Positions 30,138-38,441 of a stretch of 40,438 bases of DNA are shown in pieces; positions within the stretch are counted from its first letter, which is position 1; every line of letters begins with the position of its first letter. A model generated the notes under the pieces. That model saw nothing but the letters and a program-made list of their open reading frames with translations, was not told the DNA's origin and searched no databases. Made by a program: the position numbers and the translations under genes. The DNA is from Oscillospiraceae bacterium (lineage in GTDB: Bacteria; Bacillota; Clostridia; Oscillospirales; Ruminococcaceae). The stretch spans positions 1 through 40,438 of the forward strand of contig JAEDJD010000018.1 in the NCBI GenBank assembly GCA_016296505.1. Direction: 5' to 3'.

Positions 30138-31679
30138 TTATCCAAAAGGATTGTCTGCGGAAAGATCAAGCAGGGAAATGCCGCATCCGGGACAATATTT
30201 GATACCTTTGAAATACTTTGTACCGCAATAGAGACAGGTTTCCTCTGTGGTCTGCGGTTCCTGCGGCTGTATTGGCGGCGATTGTACCGTTGGTGACGGC
30301 TGTACCGTTGGTGACAACTGTACTGGCGGTGGCGACTGTACCGGCGGTGGCATCTGTACCGGCGGTGGCGTCTGTATCTGCGGATTTGACGGATACAGGA
30401 ATGCCGGCTGCTGCTCTACACCCGGTATTTGCATGGATTCCAGAGACTGCATTTCTGTCTCCTGAGAGACCGGCTGCTGCGCACCGTAAGGCTGCTGTGC
30501 GTCAAAGGGCTGCTGTGCGCCAAAGGGTTGCTGCGTGCCAAAGGGTTGCTGTGCGCCAAAGGGTTGCTGTGCGCCAAAGGGCTGCTGTGCGCCAAAGGGT
30601 TGCTGCGTGCCAAAGGGTTGCTGTGCGCCAAAGGGTTGCTGTGCGCCAAAGGGTTGCTGTGCGCCAAAGGGTTGCTGTGCGCCGAAGGATTGCTGTGCGC
30701 CAAAGGATTGCTGTGCGCCAAAAGGCTGCTGTGCGCCGAAGGGTTGCTGAGTGCCGAAGGATTGCTGTGTTCCGAATGCGGGCTGTCCGCCAAAGCAGTC
30801 TGTGGAATCCGGAACCATGCCGGGATCATCCGGATCGGGTTCTGCTTTGAGATATTTTAGCTCATTCAGTCCGAGCATGAAATACGCATGGAACATCAAA
30901 AATGCAAGGATACCCAGATAAGGAGCGATCTGTTTGAACAGCGACAGAATATTCTTTTTTGGTGCAAGCGAAGTCGCTAAGTTGAAGGCGTTTGTCAGAT
31001 CCTTTGCGACATTTAGGTTTGATTGTTCCAGTCCGTGTTGAAGCTCAAAATTGAAGTTGCCGGTGACGTGTGTTGTCAGAATATCCTCAGTATTGTTGCC
31101 CTGCATTCCTTCAAAGTACCAGTCAACATTCTCTCTATTCTCCGCAATCGGCTCGGAGTATATAATCAGCCAGTGCATCTCATCGGTGAATTCAATCAGA
31201 TAGCGGTCGTAGGCATAGTCCTCAAGACTGCTGTAATTGTTCTGCCAGCTTTCATTGTTGACGGTGATGATAGCCGGTGTAATATTTGTTTTTTCATAGA
31301 ATGCAGAGAGTGCATTTTCCAGTCCGCTGTCATCTTCCAGCACATTTGCTTCGTCCTTTATGACGATTGGCGCGTCATTTTTCACAACATACTGGGAAAT
31401 CGAGGCCAGGAGCGCTATGCCGATGGGGATTAGAAACGGGATATATATAAATCCGAGCACCAGACGTGCCGGACTGAAAATCTTGCCTTGTCGGGCTGTA
31501 TAGAAATAGTGATAGCGACCGCCGCGATAATAACGATAACGTCTTGCGCCGGGATAAGGAGAGCGACTGATGGACGGTATGGACGAACCGTTGCGGTAAC
31601 GACCGCCGTGGCTTCTGCTGCGACTGCCACCACCGCGGCTGCCTCCTCCGCGGCTGCCTCCTCCAGATGAACGTGGCAT
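30138..31679 (-). CDS. Membrane protein with TPM-like, repeat and zinc-ribbon parts
   Basis: A 513-residue protein of unknown function. Residues 1-62 are Gly/Arg/Ser/Tyr-rich and basic. A membrane helix (about 70-95) precedes an extracytoplasmic domain (about 100-225) whose start (IKDEANVLEDDSGLENAL) resembles TPM_phosphatase/YgcG-type domains. A second helix (about 248-275) returns the chain to the cytoplasm. Residues 301-402 are 17 six-residue repeats of the form [PS]FG[AT]QQ, followed by a Pro-Val-Gln repeat of similar period (about 435-475). The C-terminus is a zinc ribbon (CLYCGTKYFKGIKYCPGCG). The ATG is 8 nt after AAAGGAGG. It lies between mutY and pyrE, probably in one transcript. Neither the role nor the ligand can be named from the sequence. 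Confidence 0.85.
   Translation of the reverse strand: MPRSSGGGSRGGGSRGGGSRSRSHGGRYRNGSSIPSISRSPYPGARRYRYYRGGRYHYFYTARQGKIFSPARLVLGFIYIPFLIPIGIALLASISQYVVKNDAPIVIKDEANVLEDDSGLENALSAFYEKTNITPAIITVNNESWQNNYSSLEDYAYDRYLIEFTDEMHWLIIYSEPIAENRENVDWYFEGMQGNNTEDILTTHVTGNFNFELQHGLEQSNLNVAKDLTNAFNLATSLAPKKNILSLFKQIAPYLGILAFLMFHAYFMLGLNELKYLKAEPDPDDPGMVPDSTDCFGGQPAFGTQQSFGTQQPFGAQQPFGAQQSFGAQQSFGAQQPFGAQQPFGAQQPFGAQQPFGTQQPFGAQQPFGAQQPFGAQQPFGTQQPFGAQQPFDAQQPYGAQQPVSQETEMQSLESMQIPGVEQQPAFLYPSNPQIQTPPPVQMPPPVQSPPPVQLSPTVQPSPTVQSPPIQPQEPQTTEETCLYCGTKYFKGIKYCPGCGISLLDLSADNPFG
30474..30779 (-). repeat. Seventeen tandem 18-bp repeats within the coding region
   Basis: Seventeen in-frame units of 18 bp. The commonest unit on the plus strand is TTGCTGTGCGCCAAAGGG; the variants differ by one to a few bases. 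The units near the middle are nearly identical, while those at the ends have drifted, the usual mark of expansion by slippage. A second, looser 18-bp proline repeat lies at about 30260-30380. Confidence 0.97.
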
Positions 31680-31724
31680 ATGATGGACCTCCTTTTAACA
31701 ATAATATGTTGCTTGTGAAATGAT

Positions 31725-32786
31725 TTATGCTGTTGGCAGACAGATCCGGAATGCTGTTGGCAGCGCAGTATCCGATGCAAGCTGTTCTGGTGTGACCCAA
31801 ATAAAGCTGTCAGGCATCTGGGTTACGAGCAGATGTACTGCGGTCATCTGCCATTCAATATGCGTAAAAATATGCGTGCAATATCGCAGCGATATAATCT
31901 CTGCGGTACCAACCCGAAAAACTTCTGCACTATCCAGAGCCGCCTGTGCATCCCGTTTTCCATCCAGATGCGGAAGCTCCCATAGTCCGGCAAGCAGACC
32001 GGTATCCGGCCGCTTTCGCAATGCGATTCGCTCGCCGCATTGTAAAATATAAACGGTATATTCTTCGGTTTTACGCGGCTTTTTCTTTTTGCGCACCGGA
32101 TATTCACTGACGGTTTCCGTGCAGTGTGCCGTACAGTATGCCTGCAGGGGACATATATCGCAGTGCGGTGTGCCGTTGGGTATACAGACGGTTGCGCCAA
32201 GCTCCATGATTGCCTGCGTCAGTATTCCTCGCGTATTGAGATCGGAGACAGCATAGATCTGCCGGAGTGTATCGCGGATATCCCGTTTTACAGATAGATC
32301 ATCCGTACAGCGTGCGTCGGCAAGCAATCGGGTATAAACGCGCAGAACATTCCCGTCTACCGCTGGCTCTGGCAGATCAAAGCAGATTGAGGCGATTGCG
32401 CCGGCAGTATAATCCCCGATGCCTGTCAGTGAACGGATTTCCTGATAGCTGCGCGGAAATTCGCCGCCAAAATCTGCCATAATCTGCTGCGCCGCCTTTT
32501 GCAAATTGCGTGCCCGACTGTAATAACCAAGACCTTCCCAGAGTTTCATCAGCGTATCATGCTCGCATTCACTCAGGGCTTTGATATCGGGAATTGCGTC
32601 GAGAAACCTTGCGTAATAAGGTTTGACTGCTTCGACTCTGGTTTGCTGCAGCATGATCTCTGAGAGCCAGACGTGATACGGTTCACAGTCTTTGCGCCAA
32701 GGCAGATCGCGTTGATTCTCATGGAACCACGGCAGCAGCTTCCGAGTCAGCTGCCGCAGTATTTGATCGGAAGCCATGCCTGTCAT
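31725..32786 (-). CDS. mutY: Adenine DNA glycosylase
   Basis: A 353-residue repair enzyme that removes adenine mispaired with 8-oxoguanine. The catalytic domain has the glutamate in WLSEIMLQQTRVE, the helix-hairpin-helix LTGIGDYTAGAI with the catalytic aspartate in AVDGNVLRV, and the [4Fe-4S] ligands in C-x7-C-x2-C-x5-C (about residues 200-218). The C-terminal NUDIX-like domain (about 240-350) recognises 8-oxoG and has LLAGLWELPHL. Its ATG overlaps the stop of glnN (TGATG) and has no ribosome site, so it should be translated by coupling; an ATG three codons further in is possible. The pairing with glutamine synthetase is unusual. Confidence 0.95.
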   Translation of the reverse strand: MTGMASDQILRQLTRKLLPWFHENQRDLPWRKDCEPYHVWLSEIMLQQTRVEAVKPYYARFLDAIPDIKALSECEHDTLMKLWEGLGYYSRARNLQKAAQQIMADFGGEFPRSYQEIRSLTGIGDYTAGAIASICFDLPEPAVDGNVLRVYTRLLADARCTDDLSVKRDIRDTLRQIYAVSDLNTRGILTQAIMELGATVCIPNGTPHCDICPLQAYCTAHCTETVSEYPVRKKKKPRKTEEYTVYILQCGERIALRKRPDTGLLAGLWELPHLDGKRDAQAALDSAEVFRVGTAEIISLRYCTHIFTHIEWQMTAVHLLVTQMPDSFIWVTPEQLASDTALPTAFRICLPTA

Positions 32787-34897
32787 CAGATATTATAGAG
32801 AATTTCGGAATATGCGGGGAATGGCCACTGGTCCTGCGGAATCAGGACTTCCAGTGCGTCGGCGGTTGTGCGCAGACGACCCATTGCAGGAATCACCTTA
32901 TGCCGATATGCTTCTGCCGTTGCCTGAACGCCGTCTGCTCTCGAAGCAATTTGAATCATCTCGCGCAGATCCTCAATAGCGTCGTATAATCCTGCTGTCA
33001 GATCGCTGATTTGCGCTGCAAGCGCGTCCTCAACAGCAGAGCTGATGCGCAGCATCGGAGAAAGTTGTTCCTTTATGGTGATTGCTTCACAAAGCTGTTT
33101 CGTGTACGAAATGCAGACCGGCAGAATCTTTTTCCGTGCGATATCGAGCATCGTTTTCGCTTCGATGCCGACGGTCTTGCTGTAGTTTTCGAGCAGAATC
33201 TCCTTGCGCGAAGTGATCTCCGCTTTATTAAGGACATTCATTTCCTCGAAAATAGCAACAAATTCCGGACGGTCATACTGCATCAGCGCTTCGACTGTAG
33301 ACGGGAAATTCGGCAGACCGCGACGCTTACATTCGGCGAACCAAGCGTCGCCATAGCCGTTTCCGTTGAAGATGATATCCTTATTTTCGCGAATTGTACG
33401 CACGAGCAGATCATGCAGCGCGGCTTGGAAATTTTCAGCCTGTTCGAGTTCTTCGCAGAATTTGGTGATCTCATATGCAAAGATTGTATTCATGACGAAA
33501 TTGAAGCAGGAAATGGAATCTGCCGCGCCGAGCATACGGAACTCGAATTTATTTCCGGTGAATGCCATCGGAGAGGTACGGTTGCGGTCTGTGGTATCCT
33601 TGCGGAACTGCGGCATTGCGTTTACGCCGAGGTTGAAACGCTCTTTGCCATAGTCGTCGAGCGATTTGCCTTGTTCGATTGCGTCAAGCACGCGCTGAAG
33701 GTCATCGCCGATAAAGACCGAGATTACGGTCGGCGGCGCTTCATTGCCGCCCAAACGGCAGTCGTTTCCGGCAGATGCCGAGGAAATACGAATGAGCGGC
33801 GCATATTCGCGCACGCCCTTGAGAAATGCGCAGAGTACGAGCAGGAATTGCATATTATCCTGCGGCGTATCACCGGGATCCAGCAGATTCTGACCGTCAT
33901 CGGTCGAGAGCGACCAGTTATTATGCTTGCCGGAACCGCTGATGCCTGCGAACGGCTTCTCATGCAGCAGGCAGACGAGTCCGTGCTTGTGTGCAATTTT
34001 CTTCATCAGTTCCATTGTGAGCTGATTGTGGTCGGCTGCGATATTCGAGGTCGTATAGACCGGAGCAAGCTCATGCTGTGCTGGCGCGACCTCATTATGC
34101 TCGGTTTTGGCGTAGATGCCGAGTTTCCAAAGCTCCTCGTCAAGCTCGCGCATGAAATCGGAAACCCGCTGCGTCAAATTACCGAAATAGTGATCGTCCA
34201 TTTCCTCGCCTTTCGGCGGCTTTGCTCCGAACAGTGTTCTGCCGGTCAGGATCAGATCTTCACGGGCATTGTAGCTTGCCTTGTCGATCAGGAAATATTC
34301 CTGTTCTGGTCCGACGTTCGTGATGACGCGCTGTACCTTGTCATTGCCGAACAGACGGAGCATCCGGACGCTTGCGCGGCTGACGGCTTCCATCGAACGA
34401 AGCAGCGGCGTCTTTTTATCGAGCACCTCGCCGGTATAGGATACAAAACCAGTCGGGATACAGAGGGTGCGGTCCTTGATAAATGCGTCCGAGGTCGGAT
34501 CCCATGCCGTATAACCGCGTGCTTCAAAGGTTGCGCGCAGGCCGCCAGACGGGAACGAGGACGCGTCTGATTCGCCCTTGATCAGCTCTTTGCCGGAGAA
34601 ATCGAGGATGACGCCGCCGGAGACGGGTGTGAGGAAAGCGTCGTGCTTCTCTGCGGTAACGCCGGTCATCGGCTGAAACCAGTGTGTGAAATGCGTGCAG
34701 TTATTTGCAACTGCCCATTCTTTCATAGCGTTCGCGACGGAATCGGCGGCATCCTTCGGCAGCGGCGTTCCCATTTTACGAGTGCGCATGACCGCTTCAA
34801 AGACCTTTTTCGGCAGACAGCTTCGCATAACGGTTTCATTGAATACGTTGCAGCCGAAATAGGTATCCGGCGAAGGTGTGTTCTGGGTATTCAGCAT
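32786..34897 (-). CDS. glnN: Glutamine synthetase, type III
   Basis: A 703-residue enzyme that makes glutamine from glutamate, ammonia and ATP. GSIII proteins are about 700-730 residues, far longer than GSI or GSII. Signatures are the N-terminal THFTHWFQPMTG and EKHDAF, the SSFPSGGLRATFEARGY block, NVGPEQEYFLID, the NEVAPAQHE motif and the GSGKHNNWS glutamate-site motif. The first ATG (34897) has no good ribosome site; a very strong AAAGGAGGGG lies 36 nt upstream of it. A start at a rare CTG in frame, 6 nt after that site, would add about ten residues. It has its own promoter and is the first gene of the run that continues with mutY. GSIII is typical of Bacteroides and of Ruminococcus-like clostridia. 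Confidence 0.96.
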   Translation of the reverse strand: MLNTQNTPSPDTYFGCNVFNETVMRSCLPKKVFEAVMRTRKMGTPLPKDAADSVANAMKEWAVANNCTHFTHWFQPMTGVTAEKHDAFLTPVSGGVILDFSGKELIKGESDASSFPSGGLRATFEARGYTAWDPTSDAFIKDRTLCIPTGFVSYTGEVLDKKTPLLRSMEAVSRASVRMLRLFGNDKVQRVITNVGPEQEYFLIDKASYNAREDLILTGRTLFGAKPPKGEEMDDHYFGNLTQRVSDFMRELDEELWKLGIYAKTEHNEVAPAQHELAPVYTTSNIAADHNQLTMELMKKIAHKHGLVCLLHEKPFAGISGSGKHNNWSLSTDDGQNLLDPGDTPQDNMQFLLVLCAFLKGVREYAPLIRISSASAGNDCRLGGNEAPPTVISVFIGDDLQRVLDAIEQGKSLDDYGKERFNLGVNAMPQFRKDTTDRNRTSPMAFTGNKFEFRMLGAADSISCFNFVMNTIFAYEITKFCEELEQAENFQAALHDLLVRTIRENKDIIFNGNGYGDAWFAECKRRGLPNFPSTVEALMQYDRPEFVAIFEEMNVLNKAEITSRKEILLENYSKTVGIEAKTMLDIARKKILPVCISYTKQLCEAITIKEQLSPMLRISSAVEDALAAQISDLTAGLYDAIEDLREMIQIASRADGVQATAEAYRHKVIPAMGRLRTTADALEVLIPQDQWPFPAYSEILYNI

Positions 34898-34985
34898 AAT
34901 TACTGTGATACAATCCGCAATTTGCAGACTGTACCCCTCCTTTCATTACAATCCAGACATAGAACTCCAGTTTTCTTACCCTACT

Positions 34986-35014
34986 ATTATAGCATAAAAC
35001 ATAAGAAAACGCAA
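34986..35014 (-). promoter_or_regulatory. Promoter of the glnN run
   Basis: The minus strand has TTGCGT (35014-35009), 17 bp and a perfect TATAAT (34991-34986). The leader is about 80 nt and contains a strong but offset ribosome site. Confidence 0.7.
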
Positions 35015-35061
35015 TGGGAGAGAATGAAAAAATGACTGAAACTGAAATCGGTTGCAAACAC

Positions 35062-35103
35062 TGTCCGACTTCGACATTTTTTCCTGTGTGGATATGCTAT
35101 ACT
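35062..35103 (+). promoter_or_regulatory. spoIIG promoter with Spo0A boxes
   Basis: TTCGACA (35070-35076) is a perfect 0A box on the reverse strand (TGTCGAA), with a near copy, TGTCCGA (35062-35068), facing it. The -10 TATACT (35098-35103) lies 22 bp after TTCGAC. The Bacillus subtilis spoIIG promoter has the same rare 22-bp spacing, with a 0A box over its -35. Confidence 0.75.
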
Positions 35104-35119
35104 GAGGACGGTGAACGCA

Positions 35120-35941
35120 ATGACGATTTATCTGGATGTACTGCTGCTTTCCAATCTCTGGGCGGACTATGCGCTGCTTCGGACTGCCGCCGCTCTGACG
35201 CATACGCCGCTGAAACCGCTGCGCTGTCTGCTTGCCGCGCTGATGGGAGCTGTCTCATCGCTGACAGTTTTTTTGCCGGAGATTCCGCTGCCTTTCCTGA
35301 TACTTGGGCGGATTCTGCTTGCGGTGCTGCTCTGCGGCATTGCTTTCGGTTTTGGCAATCCGCGCGTTCTGCTTTGGCAGACGGGAGTATTTTTCGGGAG
35401 CAGTTTGCTGTTCTGCGGTGCCGTATGTGCACTTTCCACCCTGAGAACGCCCTCCGGTTGGTATCTGCGGAATACGGTCATATACGCAGATATTTCTCTG
35501 TTGACGCTTTTGCTTGGTACGGCTGCCGCCGCTGCGATTGCGGCTTTTCAGGAACGTCGTGCTGCTGCCAAGCGACACCGTACATATCGGCTGCATCTGA
35601 GGCTCGGCGGTATGGATTATATTCTGCCGGCGCTTTCCGACAGCGGCAATACGCTGCGCGACGCGTTTTCAGGCAGACCGGTCGTGATATGCGGTACGGA
35701 TGCGCTGCGGCAATGGCTTTTGCAGTATTCCGATGCGGAGAAGGCGGCAGCTTCTGCGAGAGGATTTCGGATGCTGCCTGTCAAAACCGTCACGGGAGAG
35801 CGTCTGCTGCCTGCATTTCTGCCGGAGTATGCGGCGCTGCTGTCAACGGATGGCAAGATGGAACAGCCGCTTGATATCCTGCTTGCACTGACCGATCAGA
35901 CCAATACGCCTGCGGTCGTTCCGGAATGCTGTATTCGATAG
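35120..35941 (+). CDS. spoIIGA: Sigma-E processing peptidase SpoIIGA
   Basis: A 273-residue membrane-bound aspartic protease that cuts the pro-sequence from sigma E in the mother cell. The N-terminal half has five hydrophobic helices, starting TIYLDVLLLSNLWADY, a conserved opening of the family. The C-terminal cytosolic half has the catalytic motif DSGNTL (D174), matching DSGN in B. subtilis. The ATG at 35120 is chosen to match family N-termini; GAGG lies 12 nt upstream and a GTG three codons earlier is too close to it. It lies behind a Spo0A-type promoter and directly before sigE. Confidence 0.93.
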   Translation: MTIYLDVLLLSNLWADYALLRTAAALTHTPLKPLRCLLAALMGAVSSLTVFLPEIPLPFLILGRILLAVLLCGIAFGFGNPRVLLWQTGVFFGSSLLFCGAVCALSTLRTPSGWYLRNTVIYADISLLTLLLGTAAAAAIAAFQERRAAAKRHRTYRLHLRLGGMDYILPALSDSGNTLRDAFSGRPVVICGTDALRQWLLQYSDAEKAAASARGFRMLPVKTVTGERLLPAFLPEYAALLSTDGKMEQPLDILLALTDQTNTPAVVPECCIR

Positions 35942-35978
35942 ATACGGATGGCTCACAATGAACAATGAGGTGTTTGCT

Positions 35979-36698
35979 ATGAATTTGATTTCACTATGGA
36001 TCGGTTTCCTGCGCAGCAGATTGCTGCGACCGATAGAGGAACGGGAGATTCATTTTATCAGCGGCGCAGACCAGTTGCCGCCGCCGCTGTCTCGCGCCGA
36101 GGAGGCGGAAGCCTTTGCAGCGCTTTCAGCCGGTGATCCGGCTGCGCGTGAAAAATTGATTGTCCATAATCTGCGGCTGGTTGTTTATATTGCAAAAAAA
36201 TTTGAAACCCCTTCCGTATCGCTTGACGATCTCATTTCGATCGGCTCAATCGGGCTGATGAAAGCTGTTGCGACCTTTTCGCCGGAGAAGAATATTAAGC
36301 TTGCGACCTATGCTTCGCGCTGCATCGAAAATGAGATATTGATGCATCTGCGGAAAGTTGCACAGTATCGCGCAGAGATCTCGATTGACGAGCCGCTTAA
36401 TGTCGATTGGGACGGCAATGAGCTTTTGCTTTCCGATCTGCTCGGTACGGATGAGGACGCCGTCTGCCGCGATATTGAAAACGAATCCGAGCGTAAGCTG
36501 CTTCGTGACGCGGTCATGCGACTGAATCCGCGTGAACGGCAGATCATGGAGATGCGCTTTGGCTTGAACGGCGGCGAGGAGAAAACACAGAAGGAGGTCG
36601 CTGATATGATCGGGATTTCACAGTCCTATATCTCGCGCTTAGAAAAAAAGATCATCCGGCAGTTAAGGGATGATCTCGAAGAAGTAATATTCAGTTAG
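35979..36698 (+). CDS. sigE: Sporulation sigma factor SigE precursor
   Basis: A 239-residue sigma factor, the same length as in B. subtilis, that directs early mother-cell transcription. The N-terminal pro-sequence (about residues 1-25) is amphipathic and membrane-binding; the likely cut is at H25-F26, where EIHFISGADQLPPPL lines up with EVYYIGGSEALPPPL. Region 2 has LVVYIAKKFE, DLISIGSIGLMKAV and YASRCIENEI; region 4 ends with the helix-turn-helix QKEVADMIGISQSYISRLEKK. I choose the ATG at 35979, 6 nt after GAGGTG. sigG, which often follows sigE, is absent here; an acyltransferase gene on the other strand comes next with no clear terminator between them. Confidence 0.97.
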   Translation: MNLISLWIGFLRSRLLRPIEEREIHFISGADQLPPPLSRAEEAEAFAALSAGDPAAREKLIVHNLRLVVYIAKKFETPSVSLDDLISIGSIGLMKAVATFSPEKNIKLATYASRCIENEILMHLRKVAQYRAEISIDEPLNVDWDGNELLLSDLLGTDEDAVCRDIENESERKLLRDAVMRLNPRERQIMEMRFGLNGGEEKTQKEVADMIGISQSYISRLEKKIIRQLRDDLEEVIFS

Positions 36699-36728
36699 CC
36701 GTGCCGTGCACGATTCCGATGCAATCCG

Positions 36729-37772
36729 TCACGCTCGGATCAGTTTTTTGACAAATGGTATCTTTGACGCAATGAAGCAACCCGCAAACGATACGCACGC
36801 TATGCTGCAAAAACAAATCAAGATAAACAGAACGGGGTTCTGAATAAACTGGAAAGCTTTATTAAATACACTCAAAACTACAACGTGAGTGATATAGACA
36901 CCAAAACTTAGCTTTGAAGTAACTTCTATTATTTTCTTGATTTTCATGCTTGGGACGTATTTTGTTCCGAAGCTATTTAATGCAAGAAATACAGCTGCTG
37001 AATATAATAAGATAAATACATTGCTGTTTACATAAGCAAGAGAAGAATCTTTTGTGATTTGAACGTATACAATAGTGAGTAATAATGAAATGATTCCACA
37101 ACAATATAGCAGTCCTTTTTTCTGAATATCAATGTTGGTAAGATACCATCCAAGAATATAATATGTTACATAAGTACCAAAGAAATCTAAATGAAATTGT
37201 TCGATAAAGGTCAGCAAACTACTTGCGTCTTCCACAATTAACGACAGTGCTTTGACGATCGGCTTTGAAAACTGCGTAATCATAGCCACTTTAAAGAACA
37301 GATTCAGTAACTGCTTGTTTTCTTTCTTCACAAATTCTCTTAAAAACGGCGTTATGAAATATATGCCTATGATCATGTGAAGAAACCACATATGATAATG
37401 TCCAAGCAAAATCGCATTTATAATATCCTTATAATTCAAAGGCGAGCCTTCCAACATGGGAATAGCAATAGAATATATACAGCCATAGAATACAGACCAA
37501 AACAATAATAAAAATACAATGTTTTTAATGTTTTTTGATATTAAGGTCTTTATGCGAATGACCCGGTTTTCATCTAACATTAACGCGCCGGAAACCATGA
37601 GGAAAAGGGGAGCGCCGAATCGGGATATGCTGTTAAAAATATTTCCCCAGAAAAATTCCTGTGCGGTAGCGTCTTCTGCGCCAACGAATAGCGTGCTTAC
37701 GTGTATCATGATCACTGCCAATACGGCAACGATTCTGATGATGTCTAAAGATATATTTCTCTCTTTCGCCAT
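36729..37772 (-). CDS. Acyltransferase family 3 membrane protein
   Basis: A 347-residue membrane protein with about ten hydrophobic helices. It starts with NISLDIIRIVAVLAVIMIHVS, the acyltransferase-3 opening with the conserved His (MIHV) and upstream Arg. Other family marks are FFNSISRFGAPLFLMVSG-like and GHYHMWFLHMIIGIYF. Members transfer acetyl or succinyl groups to sugars of surface polysaccharides or to lipids; the acceptor is unknown here. I choose the ATG at 37772, 11 nt after GAAAGG, as relatives begin there. The base composition is clearly more AT-rich than the surroundings, which hints at recent gain. It has its own promoter. Confidence 0.88.
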   Translation of the reverse strand: MAKERNISLDIIRIVAVLAVIMIHVSTLFVGAEDATAQEFFWGNIFNSISRFGAPLFLMVSGALMLDENRVIRIKTLISKNIKNIVFLLLFWSVFYGCIYSIAIPMLEGSPLNYKDIINAILLGHYHMWFLHMIIGIYFITPFLREFVKKENKQLLNLFFKVAMITQFSKPIVKALSLIVEDASSLLTFIEQFHLDFFGTYVTYYILGWYLTNIDIQKKGLLYCCGIISLLLTIVYVQITKDSSLAYVNSNVFILLYSAAVFLALNSFGTKYVPSMKIKKIIEVTSKLSFGVYITHVVVLSVFNKAFQFIQNPVLFILICFCSIACVSFAGCFIASKIPFVKKLIRA

Positions 37773-37866
37773 AATGTTTATAACCTTTCTGATTATATAT
37801 TCTGATTTGCTTTGCGTTGTGGACGAAATCAAATTCCGCTTGGTACGACAGCCGGCATTTCCTAAT

Positions 37867-37895
37867 ATTATATCATTTTTTGTTCAATATGTAAA
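37867..37895 (-). promoter_or_regulatory. Promoter of the acyltransferase gene
   Basis: The minus strand has TTTACA (37895-37890), 17 bp and a perfect TATAAT (37872-37867), with a leader of about 90 nt. Confidence 0.7.
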
Positions 37896-37958
37896 GTCTG
37901 AAGAAAGGGGCTTTGTAGTGTATTCCATTTTGGGAGTGTCAGTTCTATAAACTGGAAT

Positions 37959-38396
37959 TTACTCAGTTAGTAATCTTTCAGTTTCTTCCATATCCTTTTC
38001 AATCAGCGGACGCATACTGTCTTTGTACTTCGATAAATCAGCACCATGAAAGCAGGATAGTATCTTTGGAATGTATTGTGGTTTTGCCATACCTACTTGT
38101 ACAAGAGCCTTAATGCATTGTCTGGCAGTAATCGGTTTTTCGTCCGTAACATGTGAAAGATACTCTGGTAGAATGGTATCGAAGCGGTTATTATCATCCC
38201 ACTGAGCATTGGCGGCAAGAATGTGCAATGCTCGATTTCTTACCAACGATTTAGGATGATTAAGCAGCGAAACAAAGGTATCAAAGTATCCATACCATTC
38301 ATCGGTATCCTGACTCTCGGATATGATTTTATCAGCAATAGCACAAGCGAATTTATCATCTTTCGATGTCAAATTCGCAATGAGGTTTTCGTACAT
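37959..38396 (-). CDS. HEAT-repeat-like helical protein
   Basis: A 145-residue soluble, all-helical protein. It has repeated helix pairs with the HEAT-like pattern HPKSLVRNRALHILAANAQWD and ITARQCIKALVQVG. The helix ends are charged and no catalytic residues stand out, so a protein-binding role is likely, without a known partner. The start is 8 nt after GGAGGTG. It follows the PAS/GGDEF gene after a 45-nt gap and may share its transcript. It is AT-rich compared with the main part of the window. Confidence 0.65.
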   Translation of the reverse strand: MYENLIANLTSKDDKFACAIADKIISESQDTDEWYGYFDTFVSLLNHPKSLVRNRALHILAANAQWDDNNRFDTILPEYLSHVTDEKPITARQCIKALVQVGMAKPQYIPKILSCFHGADLSKYKDSMRPLIEKDMEETERLLTE

Positions 38397-38441
38397 TAAA
38401 TCTCACCTCCAAATTCTGATTTGTCTTTTTATCAATGATTT

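Noticed and set aside
30474..30779. CRISPR-like array
   Set aside because: The 18-bp units are directly adjacent with no spacers and encode a hexapeptide repeat in frame. No cas genes are present.
30429..30860. Long plus-strand frames across the 18-bp repeats (Leu-Cys-Ala-Lys-Gly and Cys-Cys-Ala-Pro-Lys-Gly repeats)
   Set aside because: They are by-products of a repeat unit whose length is a multiple of three, which keeps every frame open. The minus-strand frame has a ribosome site, membrane helices and a zinc ribbon.
33011..34570. 519-codon plus-strand frame opposite glnN
   Set aside because: Antisense shadow of glutamine synthetase III.
34836..34954. Short minus-strand frames in the glnN leader (a four-residue frame starting ATG TCT, and a frame starting ATG AAA GGA)
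   Set aside because: The first is only four codons and the second overlaps glnN out of frame with no family pattern. They could still take part in translational control, as noted for glnN.
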